This document shows positions 19,587-27,966 of a stretch of DNA of 64,000 nt, piece by piece. The stretch spans positions 51,167 through 115,166 of the forward strand of contig NZ_OLMK01000029.1 in assembly GCF_900290235.1 (NCBI RefSeq). Reading direction: 5' to 3'. Each line of letters begins with the position of its first letter. The first letter of the stretch is position 1. Origin of the DNA: Streptomyces sp. MA5143a. GTDB lineage: Bacteria; Actinomycetota; Actinomycetes; Streptomycetales; Streptomycetaceae. Made by a program: the position numbers and the translations under genes. A model generated the notes under the pieces. The model searched no databases. It worked only from the letters and a program-made list of their open reading frames with translations, and was not told the DNA's origin.

Positions 19587-19657
19587 TCGGCACCGGAGCC
19601 GGCCCGCGCGACCGCGCCGCCGCCTCCGGTCACCCCCGGCCCCCGGCTGGCCCACGC

Positions 19658-19687
19658 GGCCCCCTGCGCCCTCCGGCGCCGGGGGCC
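19658..19687 (+). terminator. Hairpin after greA
   Basis: GGCCCCCTGCGCC (19658-19670) pairs with GGCGCCGGGGGCC (19675-19687) with one mismatch and a CTCC loop. It lies 72 bases after the greA stop. Only a short TCGTC follows, so it is a stem-strong, U-poor actinobacterial type. Confidence 0.6.
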
Positions 19688-19742
19688 TCGTCATGGCCGC
19701 CGGAGGGCTGCTCGGGGCCGCCGGCGCCTCTCCGCCGGTTGT

Positions 19743-19748
19743 TAACCT
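19743..19748 (+). promoter_or_regulatory. -10 element of a leaderless arr transcript
   Basis: TAACCT lies 6 bases before the arr ATG at 19755 and there is no Shine-Dalgarno sequence. That spacing puts transcription initiation at or next to the A of ATG. No convincing -35 is present. Confidence 0.45.
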
Positions 19749-19754
19749 GGGCCG

Positions 19755-20165
19755 ATGAATGAGGCGTTGGACGAGGGGCCCTTCTACCACGGTACGAAGG
19801 CCGAGCTGAACGTCGGGGATCACCTGACCGCCGGTTTCCGCTCCAATTACCGGCCCGAGATCGTGATGAACCACATCTACTTCACCGCGCTGCGCGACGG
19901 GGCGGGGCTCGCCGCCGAACTCGCCGCCGGTGAGGGAACCCCGCGGGTGTATGTCGTCGAACCCACCGGGGACTTCGAGAACGACCCGAACGTCACCGAC
20001 AAGAAGTTCCCCGGCAATCCCACCCGCTCCTATCGCAGCAGGGACCCGCTCCGGATCGTCGGCGAGGTCACCGACTGGACGCGACTGACCCCCGAAGCCC
20101 TCCAGATGTGGCGGGACCGGCTCGCCGCGATCCGCCTGGACGACCGCGCCGAGATCATCAACTAG
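19755..20165 (+). CDS. arr: NAD+-rifampin ADP-ribosyltransferase
   Basis: The product is 136 residues, the normal Arr length. The sequence is near-canonical: FYHGTKAEL, GDHLTAGFRSNYRPE, NHIYFTAL, YVVEPTG, NDPNVTDKKFPGNPTRSYRS, GEVTDW and LQMWRDRLAAI. Arr transfers ADP-ribose from NAD+ to a hydroxyl on the ansa bridge of rifamycins and inactivates them. It is cytosolic. It converges on a DrrAB-type exporter. Many soil actinomycetes carry chromosomal arr, so this need not be recently acquired; its base composition matches its neighbours. Confidence 0.96.
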   Translation: MNEALDEGPFYHGTKAELNVGDHLTAGFRSNYRPEIVMNHIYFTALRDGAGLAAELAAGEGTPRVYVVEPTGDFENDPNVTDKKFPGNPTRSYRSRDPLRIVGEVTDWTRLTPEALQMWRDRLAAIRLDDRAEIIN

Positions 20166-20204
20166 CCGCCCGTCGGCCCACCCCGCCCGCCCGGACCACC
20201 ATGA

Positions 20205-21011
20205 TCAGCCGGCGGCTCGGCGGTACTTGCGGACCGCGAGCGTGCGGAAGACCGCGATGATCACGACCGAGTAGATGATCGAGGCCCAGACGGGATGGGC
20301 CATCGGCCAGGCGTCGGACGGGGAGACGCCCGGGTCGCCGAACAGTGTGCGGCAGGCCTGGACGGTGGCGCTGAACGGGTTCCACTCGGCGATCGGCTGC
20401 AACCAGGACGCCATCTGCGAGGAGTCCACGAACGCGTTGGAGATGAAGGTCACCGGGAAGAGCCAGATCAGGCCCCCCGATGTGGCCGCCTCGGGGGTGC
20501 GGACGGTCAGGCCGATCAGAGCGCCGATCCAGGTGAAGGCGTAGCCGAGGAGCAACAGCAGGCCGAAGCCCGCCATGACCTTGCCGAAGTTGGTGGGTTC
20601 CGCGAAGCCGGGGCGCCAGCCCACGACGAGCGCGACGGCCGCCAGAACGAGCAGGGTCAGCGCCGTCTGCACGAGGTCGGCCATGGTGCGACCGGTCAGT
20701 ACCGCGCCGCGCGCCATGGGCAGGGAACGGAAACGGTCGATCAGACCCTTGTGCATGTCATCGGCGATACCGGCGCCCGCGCCCGCGGTGGCGAAGGTGA
20801 CCGTCTGCGCGAAGATGCCGGCCATCAGGAAGTTCTTGTAGACGTCCGGGTCGGTGGAACCGCCGATGTTCATCGAGCCGCCGAAGACATACGTGAAGAG
20901 CACCACGAACATGATCGGCTGGATCAGCCCGAAGATGACCATCTCCGGGATCCGGCTCATCCGGATCAGATTTCTGCGGGCGATGACCAGGGAATCGCTC
21001 ATGGTGCTCAC
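20205..21011 (-). CDS. ABC-2 type exporter permease, DrrB-like
   Basis: The product is 268 residues with six predicted membrane helices, ABC-2 family. DrrB-like blocks are visible: SRIPEMVIFGLIQPIMFVVLF, YKNFLMAGIF, DRFRSLPMARGAVLTGR and LIWLFPVTFISNAFV. GTG 21011 overlaps the upstream TGA by 4 bases, so translation is coupled to the ATPase gene. It is likely to export a hydrophobic drug or endogenous lipid or peptide; the substrate is not inferable. Confidence 0.92.
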   Translation of the reverse strand: MSTMSDSLVIARRNLIRMSRIPEMVIFGLIQPIMFVVLFTYVFGGSMNIGGSTDPDVYKNFLMAGIFAQTVTFATAGAGAGIADDMHKGLIDRFRSLPMARGAVLTGRTMADLVQTALTLLVLAAVALVVGWRPGFAEPTNFGKVMAGFGLLLLLGYAFTWIGALIGLTVRTPEAATSGGLIWLFPVTFISNAFVDSSQMASWLQPIAEWNPFSATVQACRTLFGDPGVSPSDAWPMAHPVWASIIYSVVIIAVFRTLAVRKYRRAAG

Positions 21012-22024
21012 GTCGCGCTCTCCTTTCTGCGCCCGCGCCCCTTGGCGTCGACCGCCTCGCCGTCCGTCTCGGCCTCGGCCCTCACCTCGGCGGTGTGGCC
21101 GGTCAGGGAGAGGAACACGTCGTCCAGGGTGGGGCGGCGCAGTCCGATGTCGTCGATCTCGATACCGCGGGTGTCCAGCTCGCGGATGACCTCGGCGAGC
21201 AGCTTGGCGCCGCCGGTGACGGGCACGGTGAGCTGGCGGGTGTGCTGCTCGACCGTCGTCTCGCCCTTGCCGAAGCCGTTCAGCACCTCGACGGCGGTCG
21301 GGATGTGCTCGCGGTCGTGCACGACGACCTCGACGCGCTCACCGCCGGTGCGGGCCTTGAGCTGGTCGGAGGTGCCGCGGGCGATGACCCGGCCGTGGTC
21401 GACGACGGCGATGTCGTGCGCGAGGTGGTCGGCCTCCTCCAGATACTGGGTGGTGAGCAGGAGGGTCGTACCGCCGGAGACCAACTGCTTGATGACGTCC
21501 CACAGTTGCTGCCTGTTGCGGGGGTCGAGGCCGGTGGTCGGCTCGTCCATGAACATCACCGGCGGTGAGACGACGAGCGCGGCCGCCAGGTCGAGACGGC
21601 GGCGCATACCGCCGGAGTAGGTCTTGGCGGTGCGGTCGGCGGCGTCGGCGAGGTGGAACTGCTCCAGCAGTTCGCTCGCGCGGGCCTTCGCGGCCTTGGC
21701 CCGCATCTGGTAGAGCTGGCCGACCATCTGGAGGTTCTCACGGCCGGTCAGATATTCGTCGACCGCGGCGAACTGGCCGGAGAGGCCGACGGAGCGGCGG
21801 ACGGCGTCGGGGTGCTTGAGGACGTCGATGCCCGCGACCGTCGCGGTACCCCGGTCGGGGCGCAGCAGGGTGGTGAGGCAGCGGACGGTGGTGGTCTTGC
21901 CCGCGCCGTTCGGCCCGAGCAGGCCCAGGACGGTGCCCTCGGGTACATCGAGGTCGACACCGTCCAGAGCCCTGACGTCACCGAAGGTCTTGACCAGACC
22001 TTCGGCATGGATGGCGCCTGGCAT
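21008..22024 (-). CDS. ABC exporter ATP-binding protein, DrrA-like
   Basis: The product is 338 residues from ATG 22024, with GGAGAAA upstream. Walker A is GPNGAGKTTT, the signature SGGMRRRLDLA, and Walker B VMFMDEPTTGLDP. An extended C-terminal domain of about 90 residues (EVIRELDTRGIEIDDIGLRRPTLDDVFLSLTG, split here as family blocks) is characteristic of the DrrA group and binds the partner permease. It energises the adjacent DrrB-like protein. A promoter with an embedded palindrome lies at 22130-22158. Confidence 0.94.
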   Translation of the reverse strand: MPGAIHAEGLVKTFGDVRALDGVDLDVPEGTVLGLLGPNGAGKTTTVRCLTTLLRPDRGTATVAGIDVLKHPDAVRRSVGLSGQFAAVDEYLTGRENLQMVGQLYQMRAKAAKARASELLEQFHLADAADRTAKTYSGGMRRRLDLAAALVVSPPVMFMDEPTTGLDPRNRQQLWDVIKQLVSGGTTLLLTTQYLEEADHLAHDIAVVDHGRVIARGTSDQLKARTGGERVEVVVHDREHIPTAVEVLNGFGKGETTVEQHTRQLTVPVTGGAKLLAEVIRELDTRGIEIDDIGLRRPTLDDVFLSLTGHTAEVRAEAETDGEAVDAKGRGRRKESAT

Positions 22025-22129
22025 GTGATTTCTCCACGTCGTCGGGGTTCCTTCGCAAAGCCTAGGTTTGTACGTTTCGTTCCGCGCCGGGGCGGACGCG
22101 ACTTGTGCCGCACCGGTGGCATGACACAC

Positions 22130-22158
22130 ACCATAACGCGATGTATCGCGTCTCTCAA
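22130..22158 (-). promoter_or_regulatory. Promoter of the DrrAB-type exporter operon
   Basis: On the minus strand TTGAGA (22158-22153) and TATGGT (22135-22130) are separated by exactly 17 bases, a good vegetative-sigma promoter. Initiation near 22123 would give a leader of about 100 bases to the ATPase start. A palindrome fills the spacer. Confidence 0.7.
22136..22151. promoter_or_regulatory. Operator-like palindrome in the exporter promoter spacer
   Basis: ACGCGAT-GT-ATCGCGT has perfect 7-base arms and sits entirely between the -35 and -10 elements. Occupancy would block RNA polymerase, as expected for a TetR- or PadR-type repressor. No regulator gene of either type adjoins the operon; the nearest TetR is at 59883. 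Confidence 0.6.
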
Positions 22159-22218
22159 TGGACTTCCCCGAACGAGTGACACAAGGGAGCGTGACCTGGG
22201 GTTTCGCCGAGCGGGGCG

Positions 22219-23448
22219 TCAGTCGATGACCGTGTAGCCCGCCTCGCGGAGGGCGTTGCCGACCTCGACACAGTGGGCCGGGCCCCTCGTCTCCAGGTGC
22301 AGTTCGACCTCCACCTCCGTGAGGCCGAGCCGGGGGTCGGTCCGGACGTGGCTGACGTCGAGGACGTTGGCGTCCGCCGCCGACAGCACCCCGAGGAGGG
22401 TGGCGAGGGCGCCGGGGCGGTCGGTCAGCCGGAGGCGGACCTGGAGGTAGCGGCCACCGGCGGCCATGCCGTGGCGCAGGATGCGCTGCATCAGCAGCGG
22501 GTCGACGTTGCCGCCGGAGAGCACCGCGACGACCGGCCCCTCGAAGGACCCCGGTTCACGCAGCAGGGCCGCGACGGGGCTGGCGCCGGCCGGTTCCACG
22601 ACCAGCTTGGCCCGCTCCAGGCAGAGCAGCAGGGCGCTGGACAGGTTGTACTCGGAGACGGTGCGGACCTCGTCGACCAGGTCGGCGACGATCTCGAACG
22701 GCACGTCGCCGGGCCGGCCGACCCTGATGCCGTCGGCCATCGTCGCCGGATTCGTGACGGCCATGGGCCTGCCGGCCGCCAGCGAGGGCGGGTACGCCGC
22801 GGCGCCCTCCGCCTGCACACCGATGATCCGCACGTCGGGCCGTACCGACTTCACCGCGACGGCGATGCCCGCGGCGAGCCCGCCGCCACCGATACCGACG
22901 ACGATCGTGCGCACCTCGGGGCACTGGTCCAGGATCTCCAGGCCCACCGTGCCCTGGCCCGCGATGATGTCGGGGTGGTCGAAGGGATGGATGAACACCG
23001 CGCCCGTACCGGCCGCGTACTCCTGCGCGGCGGCCAGCGTCTCGTCGACCACCGTGCCGTGCAGGCGTACCTCGGCGCCGTACTCCTCGGTCGCGCTGAT
23101 CTTCGGCAGGGGCGCGCCCTTCGGCATGAAGACCGTGGAGCGCACACCGAGCAGGGAGGAGGCGAGCGCGACGCCCTGGGCGTGGTTGCCCGCGCTCGCC
23201 GCGACCACTCCGGCGGCGCGCTGCTCCGGCAGCAGGCCCGCGATGCGCACGTACGCGCCGCGCAGCTTGAACGAACCCGTCCGCTGGAGGTTCTCGCACT
23301 TGAAGTGCACCGGCGCGCCGACGAGCTGCGAAAGATGCCTGCTGCCCTCCATTGCGGTGACACGTGAAATGCCCGTCAACATCTTCTGGGCGCCTCGCAC
23401 GTCGTCGAGCGTCACCCCCGGCAAGGAGTCAGCCGTGCTGTAGCTCAT
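22219..23448 (-). CDS. ilvA: Threonine ammonia-lyase (biosynthetic-type with short ACT domain)
   Basis: The product is 409 residues. It converts threonine to 2-oxobutanoate, the first step toward isoleucine, and may also act on serine. The PLP lysine is Lys61 in GSFKLRGAYV. Other PLP-fold blocks are SAGNHAQGVA, GIGGGGLAAG and VLSGGN. Residues about 330-409 form a single ACT-type regulatory domain, so allosteric control is likely. The start ATG 23448 lacks a clear ribosome site. It is divergent from the MarR gene. Confidence 0.94.
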   Translation of the reverse strand: MSYSTADSLPGVTLDDVRGAQKMLTGISRVTAMEGSRHLSQLVGAPVHFKCENLQRTGSFKLRGAYVRIAGLLPEQRAAGVVAASAGNHAQGVALASSLLGVRSTVFMPKGAPLPKISATEEYGAEVRLHGTVVDETLAAAQEYAAGTGAVFIHPFDHPDIIAGQGTVGLEILDQCPEVRTIVVGIGGGGLAAGIAVAVKSVRPDVRIIGVQAEGAAAYPPSLAAGRPMAVTNPATMADGIRVGRPGDVPFEIVADLVDEVRTVSEYNLSSALLLCLERAKLVVEPAGASPVAALLREPGSFEGPVVAVLSGGNVDPLLMQRILRHGMAAGGRYLQVRLRLTDRPGALATLLGVLSAADANVLDVSHVRTDPRLGLTEVEVELHLETRGPAHCVEVGNALREAGYTVID

Positions 23449-23594
23449 GGCACCAGTCTCGCAGTTCACAGGGTCGGGACGCGGGTGTGACCAAGGCGCG
23501 GGACGGGTTTCAGCGGCGCCGGTACACCCCGCGCCCGGTCCGCGTACTCTGTCCCCCACCACCAGCGCCCCACGCATGAATTGAGCCTTTGGCC

Positions 23595-24107
23595 ATGCCC
23601 ACAACACCTGAAATGTCGATGGACATGACGACCGTCGGTGACACCGGTCTTCTCGACACGTTGCAGCACGAGGTCGCGGTCTTCGCGCGCCGTGCCGAAC
23701 AGACGCGGCTCGGCGGTGTCGGGCAGGTGCGCAACTCCATGGACCGCGCCGCGTACCTGCTGCTCAACCGCCTCGACAAGGAGGGGCCGATGGGCGTCAA
23801 GGCGCTCGCGGCGAGCATGGGGATCGACTCGTCGACGGTCACGCGGCAGGTGGCGCCCCTCGTGGACACCGGTCTCGTCAAGCGCACCTCGCACCCGGAG
23901 GACGGCCGCGCGGTGGTCCTCCAGCTCTCCCCGCGCGGACTCTCCCGCCTCGAGGAGGTGCGTTCCTCCCGGCGCCAGTTGATGGCCGAGCTGACCCAGG
24001 ACTGGGCGCCCGGGGAGCGCGAGGCGTTCTGCTCCCTCCTCACCCGGTTCAACACCGCGCTCTCGGCCCGTATGGCCTCCGCCCCCGAGGCGCCGTCGCC
24101 GTCCTGA
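23595..24107 (+). CDS. MarR-family transcriptional regulator
   Basis: The product is 170 residues. The winged helix is clear: GVKALAASMGIDSSTVTRQVAPLVDTGLVKR (recognition helix SSTVTRQV) and wing SHPEDGRAVVLQLS. Flanking helices form the usual dimer interface. No cysteine sits at a known redox-sensor position. No good ribosome site precedes ATG 23595; internal ATGs follow closely. It is divergent from ilvA across 146 bases and could regulate it or itself. Confidence 0.9.
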   Translation: MPTTPEMSMDMTTVGDTGLLDTLQHEVAVFARRAEQTRLGGVGQVRNSMDRAAYLLLNRLDKEGPMGVKALAASMGIDSSTVTRQVAPLVDTGLVKRTSHPEDGRAVVLQLSPRGLSRLEEVRSSRRQLMAELTQDWAPGEREAFCSLLTRFNTALSARMASAPEAPSPS

Positions 24108-24299
24108 GCACCGGGCCGTACCGGTCGCGGGTACGCGCGCGCACCCGCGCGTCCGTCCTCGGTGCCGCCAGGCTGGGCGCCGCCCGACTGTGTACCGCCC
24201 GAGTCTTGACCGGGCGCCCGCTCCTGGCCTCATATGAGATCGGGCCCCGTCGTGCGTGGCCGGGCCCGCCTGCTCAGGTCGGCCTCAGGGGGAGGCGCG

Positions 24300-24791
24300 G
24301 TGCGCGAACGGAATGTGGCCCAAGCCTCCCGCAGGGACAGGGAGTTCGAGGCGTTCGTCGCGGGTGCGGCGGGGCGGCTGCTGCAAACCGCCACCCTGCT
24401 CACGGCGGAGCCGCCGGACGACAATCCGCGCGCGCGGCGGCTGCTCACGCACGCCCTCGCCCACACGTACGCCGTCTGGGACGGTCTGCGCGGCGAGGAC
24501 CCCTACGACCGGACCCGCCGTGAGCTGGCCCTCCGCTTCGAGCGCGGGGTCTGGCACCACCACGGTTTCTTCCGACCTCCGCCCGGTGGTGTGCTGAGGG
24601 CGCTCGGTCCGCAGGAGCGGCTGGTCCTCGTCCTCAGGCTGTACGAGGGGGTCGCGGAGGAACAGACGGCGGCGCTGCTCGGGATGCCCGCCGAACGTGT
24701 CCGGGCGATCTGCCTGCGGGCGATGGCGACGGTCCTGCATCCGCGGCGCGAGAAGCCCGTCCCCCCGGTGGTGGAGGTGGCACCGTCATGA
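24300..24791 (+). CDS. Sigma-70-like (ECF/SigE-type) protein with region 4
   Basis: The product is 163 residues. GTG 24300 was chosen because GGAGG lies 4 bases upstream. Region 4 is recognisable near residues 110-155: LGPQERLVLVLRLYEGVAEEQTAALLGMPAERV, with the helix-turn-helix in its second half. Region 2 is hard to see: FEAFVAGAAGRLLQTATLL resembles the SigE-family start, but the usual aromatic DNA-melting block is poor. It may be a divergent sigma factor or a sigma-like regulator. It overlaps the next gene by 4 bases. Confidence 0.72.
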   Translation: MRERNVAQASRRDREFEAFVAGAAGRLLQTATLLTAEPPDDNPRARRLLTHALAHTYAVWDGLRGEDPYDRTRRELALRFERGVWHHHGFFRPPPGGVLRALGPQERLVLVLRLYEGVAEEQTAALLGMPAERVRAICLRAMATVLHPRREKPVPPVVEVAPS

Positions 24792-25036
24792 ACCTGCGGG
24801 AGCGGGAGGCCGCCGTACGCCACATCCTGGACCGTCGGCCGCCGCCGGTGCCGCCCGAGCTGTGCGCGGACGCGGTGCGGCGGGGCGGCCGCATGCTGCG
24901 GCGCCGGACGACGGCCCGGCGCGTGATGTGGCTGGTGCTGCTGGCCGCCGTGGTCGCGTTCGCCGTGTGGGCGTCGATGGCCCACCCCTGGGTGGAGCCG
25001 CCGTCCACGACGACCCCACCCGTGACCGGCTGGTGA
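24788..25036 (+). CDS. Small membrane protein coupled to the sigma-like gene
   Basis: The product is 82 residues. ATG 24788 overlaps the upstream TGA (ATGA). A basic cytosolic half (RREREAAVRHILDRR, RRGGRMLRRRTTARR by block) precedes one helix (about 46-65) and a short Pro/Thr-rich outside tail. Position suggests a partner of the sigma-like protein, possibly a minimal anti-sigma factor. The zinc HxxxCxxC motif of ZAS anti-sigmas is absent, so that role is inference only. Confidence 0.78.
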   Translation: MNLREREAAVRHILDRRPPPVPPELCADAVRRGGRMLRRRTTARRVMWLVLLAAVVAFAVWASMAHPWVEPPSTTTPPVTGW

Positions 25037-25052
25037 GCGCGGCCGGCGGAAA

Positions 25053-26201
25053 CTAGCCGAGCGCCTGCTGGAGGTCTTCGAGCAGGTCGTCGACGTTCTC
25101 GATGCCCACGGAGAGGCGGACGAGGTCGGCGGGGACCTCCAGGGCCGAGCCCGCGGCCGAGGCGTGCGTCATCCGGCCGGGGTGCTCGATCAGGGACTCG
25201 ACGCCGCCGAGGGACTCGCCGAGGGTGAACACCTTGGCGCGGTCGCAGACCGCGACGGCCGCCTCCTCGCCGCCCTCGACCTGGAAGGACACCATGCCGC
25301 CGAACGCCTTCATCTGCTTGGCGGCGACCTCGTGGCCCGGGTGCTCCGGGAGGCCCGGGTAGAGGACGCGGGACACGCGCGGGTGGCGGGTCAGCATGTC
25401 GGCGATCTTCGTGGCGTTCTCGCTGTGGCGGTCCATGCGGACGGCGAGCGTCTTGGTGCCGCGCAGCACGAGCCAGGAGTCGAACGGCCCGGCGACCGCG
25501 CCCATCGCGTTCTGGTGGTACGCCAGTTCGTCCCCGAGGGACTGGTCGCTGACGATCAGGGCGCCGCCGACGACGTCGGAGTGGCCGCCCATGTACTTGG
25601 TGAGCGAGTGCACGACGACGTCCGCGCCGAGCGCCAGCGGCTGCTGGAGGTAGGGGGTCGCGAAGGTGTTGTCGACGACGAGCTTGGCGCCGGCCTCGCG
25701 GGCGATCTGCGCGACGGCCGGGATGTCGGTGATGCCGAGCAGCGGGTTGGAGGGGGTCTCCACCCAGACCGCCTTGGTCTTCGGGGTGATGGCGGCCCGG
25801 ACGGCCGACGGGTCGCTGGTGTCCGCCACCGACCAGTCCACGCCCCACCGGGAGACGACCTTCGCGAAGAGGCGGAACGTGCCGCCGTACGCGTCGTTGG
25901 GGATGACCACGTGGTCGCCGGGGCTGAGGAGCGTACGCAGCAGGCAGTCCTCGGCGGCCAGTCCGGACGCGAAGGCGAGGCCGCGGCTGCCGCCCTCCAG
26001 GGCGGCGAGGTTCTCCTCCAGCGCGGTGCGGGTGGGGTTGGCGCTGCGGCTGTACTCGTAGCCGCCGCGCAGGCCGCCTACGCCGTCCTGCTTGTAGGTC
26101 GAGACCTGGTAGATCGGCGGGACGACCGCGCCGGTGAGGGGATCCGCGGTGTTGCCGGCATGGATCGCGAGGGTCTCGAAGTGCGTGTAGCTGTCGCTCA
26201 T
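25053..26201 (-). CDS. metB: Cystathionine gamma-synthase (trans-sulfuration PLP enzyme)
   Basis: The product is 382 residues from ATG 26201. It joins an O-acylhomoserine and cysteine to form cystathionine for methionine synthesis. The PLP lysine is Lys202 in SLTKYMGGHSDVVGG. Family blocks YEYSRSANPTR, AFASGLAAE, DNTFATPYLQQPL and ESLGGVESLIEHP are all seen. The same fold includes cystathionine gamma-lyase (MetC/CysA type); residue patterns favour the synthase but do not exclude lyase activity. It converges on the sigma/membrane pair. Confidence 0.9.
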   Translation of the reverse strand: MSDSYTHFETLAIHAGNTADPLTGAVVPPIYQVSTYKQDGVGGLRGGYEYSRSANPTRTALEENLAALEGGSRGLAFASGLAAEDCLLRTLLSPGDHVVIPNDAYGGTFRLFAKVVSRWGVDWSVADTSDPSAVRAAITPKTKAVWVETPSNPLLGITDIPAVAQIAREAGAKLVVDNTFATPYLQQPLALGADVVVHSLTKYMGGHSDVVGGALIVSDQSLGDELAYHQNAMGAVAGPFDSWLVLRGTKTLAVRMDRHSENATKIADMLTRHPRVSRVLYPGLPEHPGHEVAAKQMKAFGGMVSFQVEGGEEAAVAVCDRAKVFTLGESLGGVESLIEHPGRMTHASAAGSALEVPADLVRLSVGIENVDDLLEDLQQALG

Positions 26202-26240
26202 GCCCCCGAGGGTATGTCGTCCGACGGGCAAGGGGCGCGC

Positions 26241-26626
26241 GGTGGCTCCGGCGAGCACCCGGCGACTCCCCCAGAACCCCTGCGGCCCCGACGGACACCC
26301 CGCAGCTCGGGCGGACACCCGGCGGCGGCTCGGGCAGCCGCCCGGCGACTCCAGCCCGCACTCCGCGGCTCCAGCCCGCACTCCGCAGCTCCAGTCGGCA
26401 CCCCACGGCTGGGGCCGGCACCCTGTGACTCCGCCAGTACCGCTGCGACTCGGGCCGACACCCTGCGGCTCGGGCGGACGCCCCGCGGCCCCCATCACTA
26501 CCGCTGCGGCTCGGGCGGACGCCCCGCGGTTCCGGCCAGCACCTCACGGCTCCGGGCAACACCCCCGCGCCCCCGACGGACACCCCGCAGCTCCGGCCAG
26601 CACCCCCGCGCCTCCGGCGGGCGCCC
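26241..26626. repeat. 20-bp minisatellite, about 19 degenerate copies
   Basis: Units such as CGCGGCTCCAGCCCGCACTC (26364-26383), CGCAGCTCCAGTCGGCACCC (26384-26403) and TGCGGCTCGGGCGGACGCCC (26464-26483 and again 26505-26524) run without interruption. Nearly all are 20 bases; a few are 21 or 23. The period is not a multiple of 3. It fills most of the 477-base gap between divergent metB and the TPR-like gene, leaving about 50 bases on the right and 40 on the left for promoters. No gene is supported here. Confidence 0.92.
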
Positions 26627-26678
26627 CGCCCCCCGGCCTCGTTCGCCATTTGTCGGTGGTGTCTGGAACCCTTGGCGT

Positions 26679-27797
26679 ATGGAGATTCTCTGGGGGCTGA
26701 TGGCGCTGCTCATGATCGGCATGGTGGTGTGGCCGATCATGGCGCGCAGGCGGGCCGGTATTCAGCAGGTGCACGCGGGGCACCCGGACGCGGCCGATCC
26801 GGCGAACTACGGGTTCGTCCGGCAGGAGCTGCTGGACGTCCGGATGCCCGGCCCCGACCAGGATCTGCTGGACGTGCTGGACGTGGTGCAGCGCACCCAG
26901 GACTACCGGGCGGCGCAGCAGCTGCTGGCCGGGACCGAGGCGGACGGCGAGGTGCGCTGGCAGCGGGTGCAGGCGTTCGCGGGCGCGGCCTCGCTGGAGC
27001 TGGCGCAGCGGCCGGGCGGGGTGAGCGACTCGCCGGGCGGGCAGTGGCTGCGGGTGTGGCGGACCGAGGCCCCCAAGGACGCGGGCGGCGCCGCGGTGCA
27101 CGCGGAGTTCCTGGTGCAGCAGGCGTGGCGGACGGCGACGCCGGGCACGGACGACTTCCGGATCATCATGGAGGAGGCGAGGTCGGCGTGCGGCGACGCG
27201 GCGCTGCTCGCCCCGGGCGACCCGATCCCGTACATCATCGAGCTGTCGGTCGCGCGTGGACTCGGCTACCCGCGCGAGGAGTTCGAGCAGCTCTGGCTGA
27301 GGATCCTGGACCGCGCGCCGGCGCACATGGGCGCGCATCTGGCCGCACTGCACTACTGGTGCGAGAAGTGGCACGGCTCGCGCGAGCAGGCGTACGCGTT
27401 CGCCGAGGCGGCCGCGGCGCGCGCGCCGCAGGGGTCGCTGCTGGCGGCGATGCCGCTGTTCGCGGTGTTCGAGCACCTGCCCGAGGTGATCGTGGTGCAG
27501 GGCTTCTACGAGAGCGAGGTCGTCACCAAGGCGATGCACGGCGCGCTGTACGCGGTGCACTCGGCCCGGCCCGACGACCCGATGCTGGCGCATGTGCGCC
27601 ATCTGCTGATCTTCTTCCTGGTCCGCGCCGAGCGCTGGGCCGAGGCCATGAACCAGCTCGTGCACGTCGACGGCCATGTGGGCGCCCTCCCCTGGACGCT
27701 GGCCTCCGAGCCCGCCTCGGACTACGCGATATACCGGGCCCTGGCGGTCGCGGGCTACGAGGCGAACGGCGGCAGCCCGGCGACGCTGCTGCACTGA
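26679..27797 (+). CDS. Membrane-anchored TPR-like protein, paralogue 1 (DUF4034-like, tentative)
   Basis: The product is 372 residues from ATG 26679. One N-terminal helix (about 2-20, ILWGLMALLMIGMVVWPIM) anchors a cytosolic helical domain. A block near residues 190-260 (GLGYPREEF..LW, AHLAALHYWCEKWHGS, GSLLAAMP) recurs in the gene at 29647, so the two are paralogues separated by an M48 protease gene. Helical pairs resemble TPR/Sel1 scaffolds. No catalytic motif is visible. The DUF assignment is from memory of the YWCEKWHGS block and is not checked. Confidence 0.8.
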   Translation: MEILWGLMALLMIGMVVWPIMARRRAGIQQVHAGHPDAADPANYGFVRQELLDVRMPGPDQDLLDVLDVVQRTQDYRAAQQLLAGTEADGEVRWQRVQAFAGAASLELAQRPGGVSDSPGGQWLRVWRTEAPKDAGGAAVHAEFLVQQAWRTATPGTDDFRIIMEEARSACGDAALLAPGDPIPYIIELSVARGLGYPREEFEQLWLRILDRAPAHMGAHLAALHYWCEKWHGSREQAYAFAEAAAARAPQGSLLAAMPLFAVFEHLPEVIVVQGFYESEVVTKAMHGALYAVHSARPDDPMLAHVRHLLIFFLVRAERWAEAMNQLVHVDGHVGALPWTLASEPASDYAIYRALAVAGYEANGGSPATLLH

Positions 27798-27966
27798 CGC
27801 CCGGGGCCGGGCCACGCACCCCACGCACGCCGCCCGGCCCGTGGAAGCCGCACCTCCTGGCAGCCCCTCCAGAAAGGCCTTGCCACCTTCACATCCCTTG
27901 AGAAATACTCCGCCCCCTCACCTTTTGGTCATGGACACGTCCCAGGCCGACCGATTTAGTTGATTT

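Noticed and set aside
22136..22151. Operator for the TetR regulator at 59883
   Set aside because: It is the only TetR gene in the window, but it is 37 kb away and nothing in the sequence links the two. No copy of the dyad was noticed near that gene.
26241..26626. CRISPR array
   Set aside because: The 20-bp units abut directly with no unique spacers, units are degenerate and no cas gene is near.
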